Notes under the pieces: generated by a model
Database searches by the model: none
What the model saw: the letters and a program-made list of their open reading frames with translations, nothing else
Told to the model about the DNA's origin: nothing
DNA from: Thermofilaceae archaeon
GTDB lineage: Archaea; Thermoproteota; Thermoprotei; Thermofilales; Thermofilaceae
Length of the DNA: 63,252 bases
NCBI GenBank assembly: GCA_025057995.1
Contig: JANXEW010000004.1
Span: 88,801 to 152,052, forward strand
Reading direction: 5' to 3'
Part shown: piece by piece, positions 26,787 through 35,240 of the stretch
Layout: each line of letters begins with the position of its first letter
Position numbering within the stretch: position 1 is the stretch's first letter
Position numbers and translations under genes: made by a program

Positions 26787-27148
26787 GCCTTACCCCTCTC
26801 ACCAATGACTTGTAGCCAAGGGTTACCATAAAGCCAAGTTGGCATAAAGTTTTGCTGAGTTTGCGTCTCCAAGTGATCATCGGAAGTAGCGGAGATGTTG
26901 CTGGTTGTCTGTACCTCGCTTATGTCACGTAGCAGCTCCAACATTCTCCATCTGACTCTGTGTCCCTTTGCTGTCAGTCTTACCAACTTCACTTTACCTA
27001 ACGACTCAATTTGGGCTAATCCCATTTCCTCTAGCAATCGTGCAACCTTACGTGCACGCTTTGAATTCCGATTTATATCCGAGAACTTGGCGTAACCATC
27101 GATTTTCATTGTCCAATATATTGCCGCTAACTCCTTGCTGTAAACCAT
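26783..27148 (-). CDS. Winged-helix protein, first gene of the radA operon
   Basis: 121 aa. Residues 1-75 look like a winged helix (LAAIYWTMKIDGYAKFSDINRNSKRARKVARLLEEMGLAQIE), followed by a polar linker rich in Thr, Ser and Gln and a conserved-looking tail, WLYGNPWLQVIGERGK. The tail resembles a short protein-binding peptide. Probably a DNA-binding regulator or a recombination accessory factor; no specific target is visible. Confidence 0.6.
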   Translation of the reverse strand: MVYSKELAAIYWTMKIDGYAKFSDINRNSKRARKVARLLEEMGLAQIESLGKVKLVRLTAKGHRVRWRMLELLRDISEVQTTSNISATSDDHLETQTQQNFMPTWLYGNPWLQVIGERGKA

Positions 27149-27184
27149 AGGAAAGAAAACACGAAGAGACTAATTAGTATTGTG

Positions 27185-28465
27185 TCAACCCCTATGTTTT
27201 AGAAGTTCTCTTATTCGCGGGAGAAGGAGCCAACCGTGCTCTATGACCCCCAAGCTGCCACGTGAACAATCCCGCTCAGTAAAACGGCTTATCCCATCCG
27301 GTTCTAAGCCCGGTATGTAGACAAGTACAGGTACAGGGTCGTCAGTGTGGGATCTAGCCTTAGGTGGAGTAGCGTGATCTGAGGTCACTATCATAGAAAC
27401 GCCGCTTAGATCCATCTTTTCAAGTAGAGGTTTAACAAAGTGTGCATCTATTTCCTCGATTGCTTCAGCTTTGTCCTTTTGTAAGCCATCATGACCAGGC
27501 TCATCAGGCCCCTTAAGGTGGACGTAGACGGCGTCAACCTTCTTTAGCAACGATAAAGTAGCGTTAAGGCGCTCGGAGTAATCGCGGGCTCTATCGCCAG
27601 TCGGTTCTCCTACCTCCGCCACCTCCATACCCAATAACTTAGCTATCCCTTTTTCGACAGGCATTTCTACTACAGCGCCGAACTTTAACCCAAACCTTCG
27701 TTCAATTGGGTCTACCCTAGGTAGAGAACCTCCCGAGTCTCTTACCAGGATCACGTTTGCCTTAGGTTGACCTCGAGAAGCCCTGGCGAGGTTTACGGGG
27801 TGCTGGCTGAGGATCTCAATGGATTTCCTTGTGAACACATTTACGAGTTCCGCAGTCCTCCTAGCTTCAGGGATATCAACTAGTGGCTTACATTCGGCTA
27901 CTCGTTTATCAAATTTAGCTCTAGCGACCGATATTTTACCAACCTTGGCATACGCTGGATCTGTGTTATCAACTTCATCTGATAATCTGTAGCTGTGGCT
28001 ACCCACTACTACCACAGCTCGATGCCCTACTGTAGCCTTCACGCGAACGTATCCGTCATAAAGCCCTAACTTCATCCCATCAAGAGCCTTTGCTAATTCT
28101 CTCGCTTCTTCTGAGAGCAGGCTTCTACCAACTCTTCTATCCACTATCTCTAAGGTCTGTTCGTTGATTGTAGCGAAGTTCGCTCTGAACGCTACCTCGT
28201 AACCCTCTTTTATTTCAACGTCGGCTCCTAGCGCTTCTAGCGGGCCTCTGCCCGTATAATACACGTGAGGGTCGTAGCCTAATAACGCCATAACAGCTGC
28301 ATCACTCTCAGGCGCAACCCCTTTCCCTATAGTATACATCAAACCACACAGGGATAGAGAGGCTACTTTATCTAGAGCTGGCGTGTTCGCCATCCCCAAG
28401 CTGGTGGTATAGTCTGAGAGAGAGTCTGCAGCTCCATCGATGACTAAGTAGATTAGCTTGCTCAT
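27185..28465 (-). CDS. apgM: Cofactor-independent phosphoglycerate mutase (archaeal)
   Basis: 426-aa ApgM of the alkaline-phosphatase superfamily; interconverts 3- and 2-phosphoglycerate in glycolysis and gluconeogenesis. Visible: YLVIDGAADS (metal Asp), NTPALDKVA, ESDAAVMALLGYDP with the catalytic serine region, the HLKGPDEPGHDG metal motif and VTSDHATPP. Length and order of motifs are standard. It is the last gene of an operon with the ATP-cone protein and the SerK-like kinase, putting 3-phosphoglycerate and phosphoserine chemistry together. Confidence 0.93.
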   Translation of the reverse strand: MSKLIYLVIDGAADSLSDYTTSLGMANTPALDKVASLSLCGLMYTIGKGVAPESDAAVMALLGYDPHVYYTGRGPLEALGADVEIKEGYEVAFRANFATINEQTLEIVDRRVGRSLLSEEARELAKALDGMKLGLYDGYVRVKATVGHRAVVVVGSHSYRLSDEVDNTDPAYAKVGKISVARAKFDKRVAECKPLVDIPEARRTAELVNVFTRKSIEILSQHPVNLARASRGQPKANVILVRDSGGSLPRVDPIERRFGLKFGAVVEMPVEKGIAKLLGMEVAEVGEPTGDRARDYSERLNATLSLLKKVDAVYVHLKGPDEPGHDGLQKDKAEAIEEIDAHFVKPLLEKMDLSGVSMIVTSDHATPPKARSHTDDPVPVLVYIPGLEPDGISRFTERDCSRGSLGVIEHGWLLLPRIRELLKHRG

Positions 28466-28490
28466 CAGTCAAGCTTGAACAAGTAAGTTA

Positions 28491-29996
28491 TTAAGTTTGA
28501 GCTTTAAAGCCCTTTTCTAGTTTCTCCATCAACGAGATGATCTCATGAAGGGCGCGTCGCAACCTATTTTGCTCGCTTGGAGTCGCTGCAGCAGGGCAAT
28601 GAAGCACATCCCTAGCTAAGTTACAAAACCTCGCAAGGTCTGCTTTTACACCACTTTGTACGGAAGCCTTTCTCACCATAGATCGGAGAGAACCCAAATT
28701 CACTTCCACGATGTTCGAGGGTAGAGTGCCGAGCGATAGAAGCATGCTAGATGAGAGAAATAGTAGACCCCGCACAGCTAGCTCTTTCCGTCGACCGAAG
28801 TCGTCACTCTCCAAAGCCCCTTGTAAGTACTTTTCCCCTAACAGCCTGTAACTCTGGGAGAGTTGGTCAAAGGGTGTAGAGGCTAGCTCAGCCCAAGGAT
28901 AAGAAACTTCAAGTATCTTCAGCTTCGCCAGCTGTTTCAACTCCTCCCAATCTATAGCTTGCCCTTCGAGTCTCCAGTATAGGGCTGAGACTCTTGCTCT
29001 CACTTCTTCCGCTACAAGCTCCGAGAGAATCTCAACCACTCGTGGAGGCGGGCTAAGGCCGCGTTCGCCTAGAACTTCAGAAGAGAGGCGTCGGAGTTGG
29101 CTCCAACTCATTCGAGTTGACTCTCCATCACGCGTGATGTAAAGCTTATCCAGAGCATATACATAATTGTAGAACCTTACTGCCAGCGTCGGAGATTGAC
29201 CAGCTTCTTCGAGCAGACTCTGTACTAGGGTTGTTAGAGCCTTTTTCGAAATGTAACGTCTCCTACGCACTATCCTAGTTATTTCCTTAAGTATAGTGTA
29301 GACAAAAGTTGGGGGTACCCCGCTCCTATAAAGTGAGGAGGCTAAGCGATCTAGACTGAATGGTTCGAGTCTACCCTCCTCATCAATAACATTAAGGCTC
29401 TCGATAGGTCTCAGTGGTCGGACCCTTAGCTTGGGGAGTAGGGTGTCAAGCAACTGCTCCCCTTTTTTGCTGAGAGATGAAAGGTCACTGTTCAGGTACC
29501 CGGTTTCCACAAGTTTTCTCAGAGCCTTTTCGATGGATTCTGGCTCGATCCCTATAAAGGGAGCAGTGAGAAAGGCGCGTGCCCTATCATAGCCTGTGAA
29601 GTAGAAAAGGAGCAGCGCCATCACGTCCACTTCGTTTAAGTTGTTGTACTTCCCTCGCATCGTCCATGCCCTCATCAAAAACCCGAGAATAAGTGGGCTG
29701 GGAAGGAGGCCCTTAGCTTCAACGAAACCTTGAGAAGAGAGAGATACGAGTTCAACCGTTGACCCGGTAGCTTCCCTTATTATTCTTTCGATCTCAGCTG
29801 AGACCTTTCCTAGCCAGTCAGATGAAGTACGTAAGTGTATCAAGAGTAAACCTTCAGTGCCATCATAGTCCCAACCCTCCAATAGCACACCTCGACTTTC
29901 AAGGATCCCTTTCACTTGATCGAGAGCTAATACCACTGCATCGGTTAACCTATCAGTTCCAGCGAGCTTGAAGCTGATAAGATACTCGTTGAACAT
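28491..29996 (-). CDS. ATP-cone domain protein of unknown function
   Basis: 501 aa. Residues about 100-190 look like a winged-helix repeat (VDVMALLLFYFTGYDRARAFL; IEKALRKLVETGYLN). Residues 201-285 match an ATP-cone: VIDEEGRLEPFSLDRLASSL, GVPP, then a helix and RFYNYVYALDKLY. ATP-cones sense ATP/dATP in ribonucleotide reductases and NrdR. The C-terminal 200 residues are helical and unfamiliar. It lies 12 bp after serK and 25 bp before apgM, so it may be a nucleotide-sensing regulator of this operon. Function not established. Confidence 0.62.
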   Translation of the reverse strand: MFNEYLISFKLAGTDRLTDAVVLALDQVKGILESRGVLLEGWDYDGTEGLLLIHLRTSSDWLGKVSAEIERIIREATGSTVELVSLSSQGFVEAKGLLPSPLILGFLMRAWTMRGKYNNLNEVDVMALLLFYFTGYDRARAFLTAPFIGIEPESIEKALRKLVETGYLNSDLSSLSKKGEQLLDTLLPKLRVRPLRPIESLNVIDEEGRLEPFSLDRLASSLYRSGVPPTFVYTILKEITRIVRRRRYISKKALTTLVQSLLEEAGQSPTLAVRFYNYVYALDKLYITRDGESTRMSWSQLRRLSSEVLGERGLSPPPRVVEILSELVAEEVRARVSALYWRLEGQAIDWEELKQLAKLKILEVSYPWAELASTPFDQLSQSYRLLGEKYLQGALESDDFGRRKELAVRGLLFLSSSMLLSLGTLPSNIVEVNLGSLRSMVRKASVQSGVKADLARFCNLARDVLHCPAAATPSEQNRLRRALHEIISLMEKLEKGFKAQT

Positions 29997-30008
29997 ATCA
30001 ACACCAAC

Positions 30009-30824
30009 CTATATGAAGTAAATTATTGCTTCTTGATACTCTCGATCCAGAAGAACCGGTGGTCTTAACAACAGCGGACTCCTTTGTCTCAGGAATTCCT
30101 CCACTAACTCAATATCTAGTAACTTGCTGCGCAGGAACTTGAGAGGTATATTTACCCCCATTGGGCGGGCTGGCACTACATGTCTAGTGCTCTTAGGAGG
30201 AAAAAGATGACCTTCACGTACGATTTTAACGACCTCTTCCTTGTATGGTCGAGGTGGCAGCACAACGATCCCACTTCTGCTGTGTCTCTCTACGCTAGTG
30301 CGAAGAACGTAACTTGGTTTACTTTCCGTCAGCTTAGTGAGTTTTTCTTCAATGAAGCGAAGCTTCTTGAAAGCTTCAAGAATTTCTCTGAAGCGAATTC
30401 TTAATACGTTATTATAAATTATCACCACAAGATCCCTATTTCCTATCTCTTGAAAGCTAATAGGTTCTATTTCTAAACCCTCAAGAACTTTACTTAAATC
30501 CAGATTAATATCACGAGGCGGGCGAAATAGCCTCGACCAGCTATCAAGCTCTACTAGCGGATCACAGTAGTCGATATTACACGTGGCGATCCACTCGTAG
30601 TTAAGCGCTCGCATAACTGCCCATCTGTGAGTCCCGTCTAGCACTATGTTTGAGGAGGAATCTACGATCACGGGGTTTCGTTGGTATAAACTATCTTTAA
30701 AGGCTCTAATCAGATGTTCGAGGTGGGAGGGAATAACTTCCTCGTGTGGATGAAGATCCTCTACTCTGCTCACGGTTATCTCTAGTCCAAAGCTTCTATC
30801 GTTTAGTAGTACGTTCAGCTTCAA
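30009..30824 (-). CDS. serK: SerK-like ADP-dependent free L-serine kinase (ParB/Srx fold)
   Basis: 271 aa. It shares with Thermococcus SerK the HEE/HEQ motif near the start (HPHEEV, 25-30), the VLDGTHRWA nucleotide/Mg motif (61-69; VDGHHRWA in SerK) and the C-terminal block YKEEVVKIVREG then PPKSTRHVVP (211-218; SPKTTRHVLP in SerK). The last block is specific for SerK against ordinary ParB proteins. SerK makes O-phospho-L-serine, which feeds cysteine synthesis. The start is TTG 30824 with GGTG upstream. First gene of the serK / ATP-cone / apgM operon. Confidence 0.75.
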   Translation of the reverse strand: MKLNVLLNDRSFGLEITVSRVEDLHPHEEVIPSHLEHLIRAFKDSLYQRNPVIVDSSSNIVLDGTHRWAVMRALNYEWIATCNIDYCDPLVELDSWSRLFRPPRDINLDLSKVLEGLEIEPISFQEIGNRDLVVIIYNNVLRIRFREILEAFKKLRFIEEKLTKLTESKPSYVLRTSVERHSRSGIVVLPPRPYKEEVVKIVREGHLFPPKSTRHVVPARPMGVNIPLKFLRSKLLDIELVEEFLRQRSPLLLRPPVLLDREYQEAIIYFI

Positions 30825-30833
30825 ATCAACACC

Positions 30834-30842
30834 AGTATAAAT
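30834..30842 (+). promoter_or_regulatory. TATA box of the THUMP-protein gene
   Basis: GTATAAATG is centred 28 nt before ATG 30866. This fixes the start of the THUMP gene at 30866 rather than in the longer open frame that begins inside serK. Confidence 0.6.
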
Positions 30843-30865
30843 GGTTCTATATCAGAGATTTATTC

Positions 30866-31333
30866 ATGTCTGCTAGAGGATTGGACGTGCGGAAGCTGAC
30901 GCTTGTTGTCAGTGTTCGAGCTGGTCAGGAACGACGCGTGAGGAGGGACCTTCTAGATGCCTTATACCCTTACGACCGTAGCATAAGAATCGATGTTATA
31001 GATGGGTTGATAGTAGTCTACAGTAGTCTAGAACATGAAATGCTTGTTAAACTGCTCCAGGAGTTTCCTATACGAGGTATTTTAAGAGTGAGACAGGTTC
31101 TCCTCTATGCCGAAGGGGATAGTCCCGAGCAAGCGGTAGTAAACCTGATGGAAAGGGCCGCTGAAAGAGGCTATAAGCTTGCTAAGTTAGAGGTTAGGAG
31201 CAGAGGGGCCCCGCGGAAAACACTCGAAACATTAGCTGTGGAGAAAGCGAAAGAGCTTGGACTATTCAGCCGAGAGGGAATTAAGTCACGCATCCTAGTC
31301 TTAGGCAACTCCTCGATTCTCTGCAAGACTTAA
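30866..31333 (+). CDS. THUMP-like RNA-binding protein (COG1818-like)
   Basis: 155 aa. The sequence LTLVVSVRAGQERRVRRDLLDALYPYD resembles the opening of Tan1/THUMP proteins, and the C-terminal half (LMERAAERGYKLAKLEVRSRGAPRKTLETLAVEKAKELG) resembles a THUMP core. Such proteins bind tRNA acceptor ends and guide modification enzymes. No catalytic domain is attached. Identification is by resemblance only. The start is set by the TATA box at 30834-30842; it is divergent from serK. Confidence 0.6.
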   Translation: MSARGLDVRKLTLVVSVRAGQERRVRRDLLDALYPYDRSIRIDVIDGLIVVYSSLEHEMLVKLLQEFPIRGILRVRQVLLYAEGDSPEQAVVNLMERAAERGYKLAKLEVRSRGAPRKTLETLAVEKAKELGLFSREGIKSRILVLGNSSILCKT

Positions 31334-31397
31334 CATATGGGGGCAAATTTAAAAAATCAGAAGAGTCTTTACATGATAAGACAAAGGGCTGCAAAGC

Positions 31398-32624
31398 ATG
31401 TCAAACGCCATCCCCTGGTCAAGGAGTAGGATATTTCGTGACGAAAGCAAGCTAGATGTAGATTACGTACCAAAGTCTCTCCCGCACAGGGAAGATCAGA
31501 TTAAGCTTCTGCGGGATTATTTCAAACCATTCATAGCTAATCCAGGCTCAATATTTGTTAAGGTGATACTCCTAGGGGATGTGGGCAGTGGTAAAACAGT
31601 GGTTGCTAAGAAGTTTGGTTTAAGCGTGAATGGGTTGAAAACGAAAGGAGGGGCGCTCATTAAATTTTCCTACGTTAATTGTCACGCACATAGATCCTTC
31701 TTCTCGATTCTACAGAAGATCGGTAGAGATTTGGGGTTGAGCGTCCCGAGAAGAGGATACTCAAGGGAGGAACTTCTATATATGCTTTGGAGTCACTTGA
31801 AGGGCGCTAACGAGTACTTGATAGTGACCATAGATGAAGCAGATTTTCTAGCAAAGGGCGGAGAAAGTGATACGCTCTATAACCTCTCGCGCTTGACAGA
31901 AGTTGTTGGGGACGTTGTGCATAGAATCGGCGTCATTTTCGTCTTCAGGGAATTGGAACTTACGCTTGATCGCTCGATATGGAGCACCCTTCAACATAAT
32001 CTCATAAGGTTTTACCCGTACACGTGTCAGCAACTTGTGGAAATACTATGGCTTAGGATAACTGAAGAGGGGGCGATTTACGAGAACGCGGTAAGTGATG
32101 AAGTAATCGATATGATAGGTGAACTAGTTGGACACGACAAAGGTGGCAGGGGAGACGCTAGGCTTGCCATAGAGTTGTTACATAGAGCCGGGAAGTATGC
32201 TGAAGGTGAAGGAAGGGAAGAGATACTTCCAGAAGACGTAAGGAGAGCATACAGCGATATAATACCTCTGCCGAAGGACTCTCTCGTCAATCTCAGGCTG
32301 GAAGAGAAGCTACTGCTCCTCGCTTTGACAAGGCTGCTACAGAGGAAGAAGTTTGTAAGTAAGATCCCTATAGGTTTGCTGGAGATGGAATATCAGGAAG
32401 TATGTGAGGAGTACGGTGTACCACCCAAACGTCATACGACTGTCTGGGAATACGTGCGCAAGTTAAGCGGCATGGGCGTAATTACCGCCGAGCGGTCAGG
32501 GAGAGGTCAGAGGGGAAGGACAACCCTTGTGGGTCTCTCTGTGATACCATTACAGACTCTTGAGAAGGAGTTGATAAAGATGTTAAGGGAAGATCTCAAG
32601 CGCGGCGGGAACGTGCGCGAGTGA
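31398..32624 (+). CDS. cdc6: Orc1/Cdc6 replication initiator
   Basis: 408-aa AAA+ origin-binding protein. Walker A GDVGSGKT (60-67), Walker B TIDEAD (144-149), sensor 1 region FVFRELE, sensor 2 GDARLAIELLHRAGKYAEGEG, and a C-terminal winged helix (KLLLLALTRLL ... VWEYVRKLSGMGVITAERSGRGQRGR). It recruits MCM at origins. A TATA-like TTTAAAAAA lies about 40 nt upstream. I looked for origin recognition boxes in the short upstream gap and saw none. It overlaps the convergent rfcL by 29 bp. Confidence 0.92.
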   Translation: MSNAIPWSRSRIFRDESKLDVDYVPKSLPHREDQIKLLRDYFKPFIANPGSIFVKVILLGDVGSGKTVVAKKFGLSVNGLKTKGGALIKFSYVNCHAHRSFFSILQKIGRDLGLSVPRRGYSREELLYMLWSHLKGANEYLIVTIDEADFLAKGGESDTLYNLSRLTEVVGDVVHRIGVIFVFRELELTLDRSIWSTLQHNLIRFYPYTCQQLVEILWLRITEEGAIYENAVSDEVIDMIGELVGHDKGGRGDARLAIELLHRAGKYAEGEGREEILPEDVRRAYSDIIPLPKDSLVNLRLEEKLLLLALTRLLQRKKFVSKIPIGLLEMEYQEVCEEYGVPPKRHTTVWEYVRKLSGMGVITAERSGRGQRGRTTLVGLSVIPLQTLEKELIKMLREDLKRGGNVRE

Positions 32625-33894
32625 AAGAAGATGTCTCTCTCGTTTTTACGGCTGTAACTCCAAAAGCCCTCGCGAAGGAATCTTCGGGTATCCCCAGCGT
32701 CCCCAGTATCAGACTTCCCCTTTCAGGGTTATTCTCGTATATCAACCTGATGTAAGGAACTACCTCTATTAAAGCTATACGTACCGATGTGTGGCAAGCT
32801 CGAGCAATAGCTCGTGCTATTCTAATCTTCTCTTCCCTAGCTTCGCGTGAGTATGATAGAGCCCTGAGCTTGTATGGAAAATTGTATTTAACGAACTTAA
32901 ATGGCGGCTTATCCCGGGCTCCCGCTACGCCAGCTGTTATAAGGTCTAGAGCGTAGGGTAATAGTGTCCACGCCTGCTCTCGTTTAATCCTAGCTAATAT
33001 AACGTCCGCCTTGGAAAGAGCCTCGTACGCATCTGCGATTGCAAGTAGGCTTGGGGAGTACTGGTAAGGGATGTTCTCATTTAGCCATTGTATAAGCATC
33101 TCATAATCGAGCGAAGGCATGCTGAGGACAGCTTTAGCCGACTCAATACGTTTCGATGTAAGAACAATGCGTACAACTTCAAACATGTTCAGCTGTTTAG
33201 CCCTATAACCTAGAATCTCCAGATCTCCTAGCGTCACCGCGCGTCTTCCCGCTGCTATCGATTGTAGATCATTGATCGCGGCTCTCAAATCTCCCTCACT
33301 ATTCTCGGCTATCGCCTTAATGACCGCTGGATCACAATCTACCCCCTCTCGCTTACATATATCGGATAAGACCTTCACAATCTCGCGGACGCCGATTTTC
33401 TTAAACTCAATCAGCTCGCAAAGGTTTCGGAGGTCGCGTAGACTCGGATGCCAGGGATCGTTAGCTGTTAAAACGACTGGGTGTCGAGAAGATCGTATTA
33501 TCTCCGTGATAGTTTCAAGTCCACCAGCATCTTCCCGTGGACTTATACCATCAACCTCGTCTAGTAATATGATCTTACTTCTAGCCCCGCTAAGTGTCCC
33601 TTCTATCGCTGCTCTCAAAACCCTTCTGCGGAGAGCTTCAGACGTTCGTACATCACTCGCATTAACTTCCACCAGCTCCAAGCCCAATTGTTTTGTAGCA
33701 GCATGAACTAAACTCGTCTTACCACAGCCTGGAGGCCCATGGAGGATAACAGCCTTTTTCTCGGGAGTCTTTCCAGCCAACCATTTATTAAGCCATGCAA
33801 TAAATTCCCTCTTTGAGTCAGGGTTCCCTATTACATCATCTATTGTGCTAGGTCTATACTTTTCAACCCATGGAACCTTAATGCGTTCCTCCAT
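32596..33894 (-). CDS. rfcL: Replication factor C large subunit
   Basis: 432-aa clamp-loader subunit. It starts EERIKVPWVEKYRP; Walker A GPPGCGKT (53-60), LLDEVD Walker B, and SPREDAGG. The usual family trait of no SRC arginine finger holds. The C-terminal third is the collar. ATG 33894 is preferred over TTG 33900, with AAAGGG eight bases upstream. It overlaps rfcS by about 17 bp, so the large and small subunits are co-translated. Loads PCNA with four RfcS copies. Confidence 0.94.
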   Translation of the reverse strand: MEERIKVPWVEKYRPSTIDDVIGNPDSKREFIAWLNKWLAGKTPEKKAVILHGPPGCGKTSLVHAATKQLGLELVEVNASDVRTSEALRRRVLRAAIEGTLSGARSKIILLDEVDGISPREDAGGLETITEIIRSSRHPVVLTANDPWHPSLRDLRNLCELIEFKKIGVREIVKVLSDICKREGVDCDPAVIKAIAENSEGDLRAAINDLQSIAAGRRAVTLGDLEILGYRAKQLNMFEVVRIVLTSKRIESAKAVLSMPSLDYEMLIQWLNENIPYQYSPSLLAIADAYEALSKADVILARIKREQAWTLLPYALDLITAGVAGARDKPPFKFVKYNFPYKLRALSYSREAREEKIRIARAIARACHTSVRIALIEVVPYIRLIYENNPERGSLILGTLGIPEDSFARAFGVTAVKTRETSSFTRARSRRA

Positions 33895-34879
33895 GAGCAA
33901 GACCCTTTCCCAGCAGTGCCAATCTAGCTAGAAAGGCATTAAGTTGTATTTCATCATCTGCTCCTTCAACCAACCTGTAGTTAATTTCTCCTAATTGTTC
34001 GATAAGCTCAAGCCTACCTTTATCATCGATCTCCAACCCTCCTCTAGCGGAAGCGATCTCTCTGTAAACTAGCTTTACAACATCGACTCCCGAGAGACCA
34101 TAAAAGTAGAGGAGACTTCGAAGCTTTTCACGAGCATTTATAAAATCACCTGCAAAAGCTAATTTTATCATCTCCCGGATTTCAGTAGGTGTAACCTTGC
34201 CTACGGCCTTATAAACTACGTCAGCGTTCACAAGCTTCTCCAGCGCTGCCGCCGCCTGAAGTGTGTTTATGGCCTTTCTCAAATCTCCCATACTCTCCTC
34301 CCATATAGCCTCCAAACCGTCATGTGTTACGTTTACTCCCTCGTTCTTCGCTATATAGGCTATCCTGCCAATGAAATCCTCCTTCGGGATCGGTTGAAAT
34401 CTGAAGATAGCACACCTTGATTGAATTGGCTCGATTATCTTTGACGCGTAATTTGCTATAAGGATGAAGCGAGTATTTCTTGAGAATAACTCCATGGTTC
34501 TTCGAAGAGCCTGTTGAGCATCTCCGGTCATGTTATCTGCCTCGTCGAGAATTATGATCTTGAAAGGTACTTTGCCTAAAGGAACCGTGCGAGCGTAGTC
34601 CTTTATCCGCGTACGGATAACATCAATTCCACGCTCATCTGAAGCGTTAAGCTCAAGCGTGTTGTCCCTCCAAAGATCTCCATATAATTCATAAGCCAAG
34701 CATAGAGCGGCCGTAGTCTTACCAGTGCCTGGTGGTCCTACAAAGAGTAGATGTGGAACATTCCTATCTCTCACAAACTCTTTCAAGCGAGCCACTATTT
34801 CTCTCTGGTCGACCATGTCCTCAAGCCTACGAGGCCTATACTTTTCGATCCATAGCTCCATAAGAGAGCTTTCACTCAT
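33878..34879 (-). CDS. rfcS: Replication factor C small subunit
   Basis: 333 aa. WIEKYRPRRLEDMVDQ (RFC box), Walker A GPPGTGKT (48-55), Walker B DEAD (111-114), arginine finger SRC (153-155), and a complete collar domain. No intein, although rfcS is a common intein site in archaea. A GGAGG ribosome binding site directly precedes the ATG and TTATAAATT at about 34911-34920 is the TATA box. Confidence 0.96.
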   Translation of the reverse strand: MSESSLMELWIEKYRPRRLEDMVDQREIVARLKEFVRDRNVPHLLFVGPPGTGKTTAALCLAYELYGDLWRDNTLELNASDERGIDVIRTRIKDYARTVPLGKVPFKIIILDEADNMTGDAQQALRRTMELFSRNTRFILIANYASKIIEPIQSRCAIFRFQPIPKEDFIGRIAYIAKNEGVNVTHDGLEAIWEESMGDLRKAINTLQAAAALEKLVNADVVYKAVGKVTPTEIREMIKLAFAGDFINAREKLRSLLYFYGLSGVDVVKLVYREIASARGGLEIDDKGRLELIEQLGEINYRLVEGADDEIQLNAFLARLALLGKGLAHGGTH

Positions 34880-35004
34880 AAACCTCCGCTGACTATACCC
34901 TAATACGATAATTTATAACTAGCGGCTACCTAAGGGATGTTCGCCCTACCTCTATTCCGCAAGCGAAGTTTAAAAGGGAGGAAGTAGAGGGTTTCAAGGG
35001 GCAC

Positions 35005-35238
35005 TTGAAGCGGTTCGTGTTAGCTTTCGTGCTGGCAAGCGTAAAGACAGGATTGGAGTACGACGTTATATCGGAAGTTAAGAGAATAGAAGGCGTAAAG
35101 GAAGCGTATATAACTTATGGTGTTTGGGATGCCGTGATAAGAGTTGAAGTAGAATCCTTACATGAGTTAGATAAGGTAGTTTCACTCATAAGAAGTATAA
35201 AAGGGGTTGAGAACACCACGACCCTCGTAGGTGTATAG
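35005..35238 (+). CDS. Stand-alone Lrp/AsnC ligand-binding (RAM) domain
   Basis: 77 aa, comprising only the alpha/beta RAM domain of Lrp regulators: FVLASVKTGLEYDVISEVKRIEGVKEAYITYGVWDAVIRVEVESLHELDKVV. There is no DNA-binding helix-turn-helix. Such small proteins bind amino acids and can modulate full-length Lrp proteins; two of the latter are encoded at 45763-46733. TTG start at 35005 with AAGGGG just upstream. The Yip1-like gene follows after 2 bp. Confidence 0.78.
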   Translation: MKRFVLAFVLASVKTGLEYDVISEVKRIEGVKEAYITYGVWDAVIRVEVESLHELDKVVSLIRSIKGVENTTTLVGV

Positions 35239-35240
35239 AA

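Noticed and set aside
31334-31397. Replication origin beside orc1/cdc6
   Set aside because: The 64-bp gap has an A/T run but no origin recognition box repeats that I can recognise. The origin may lie outside or use other motifs.
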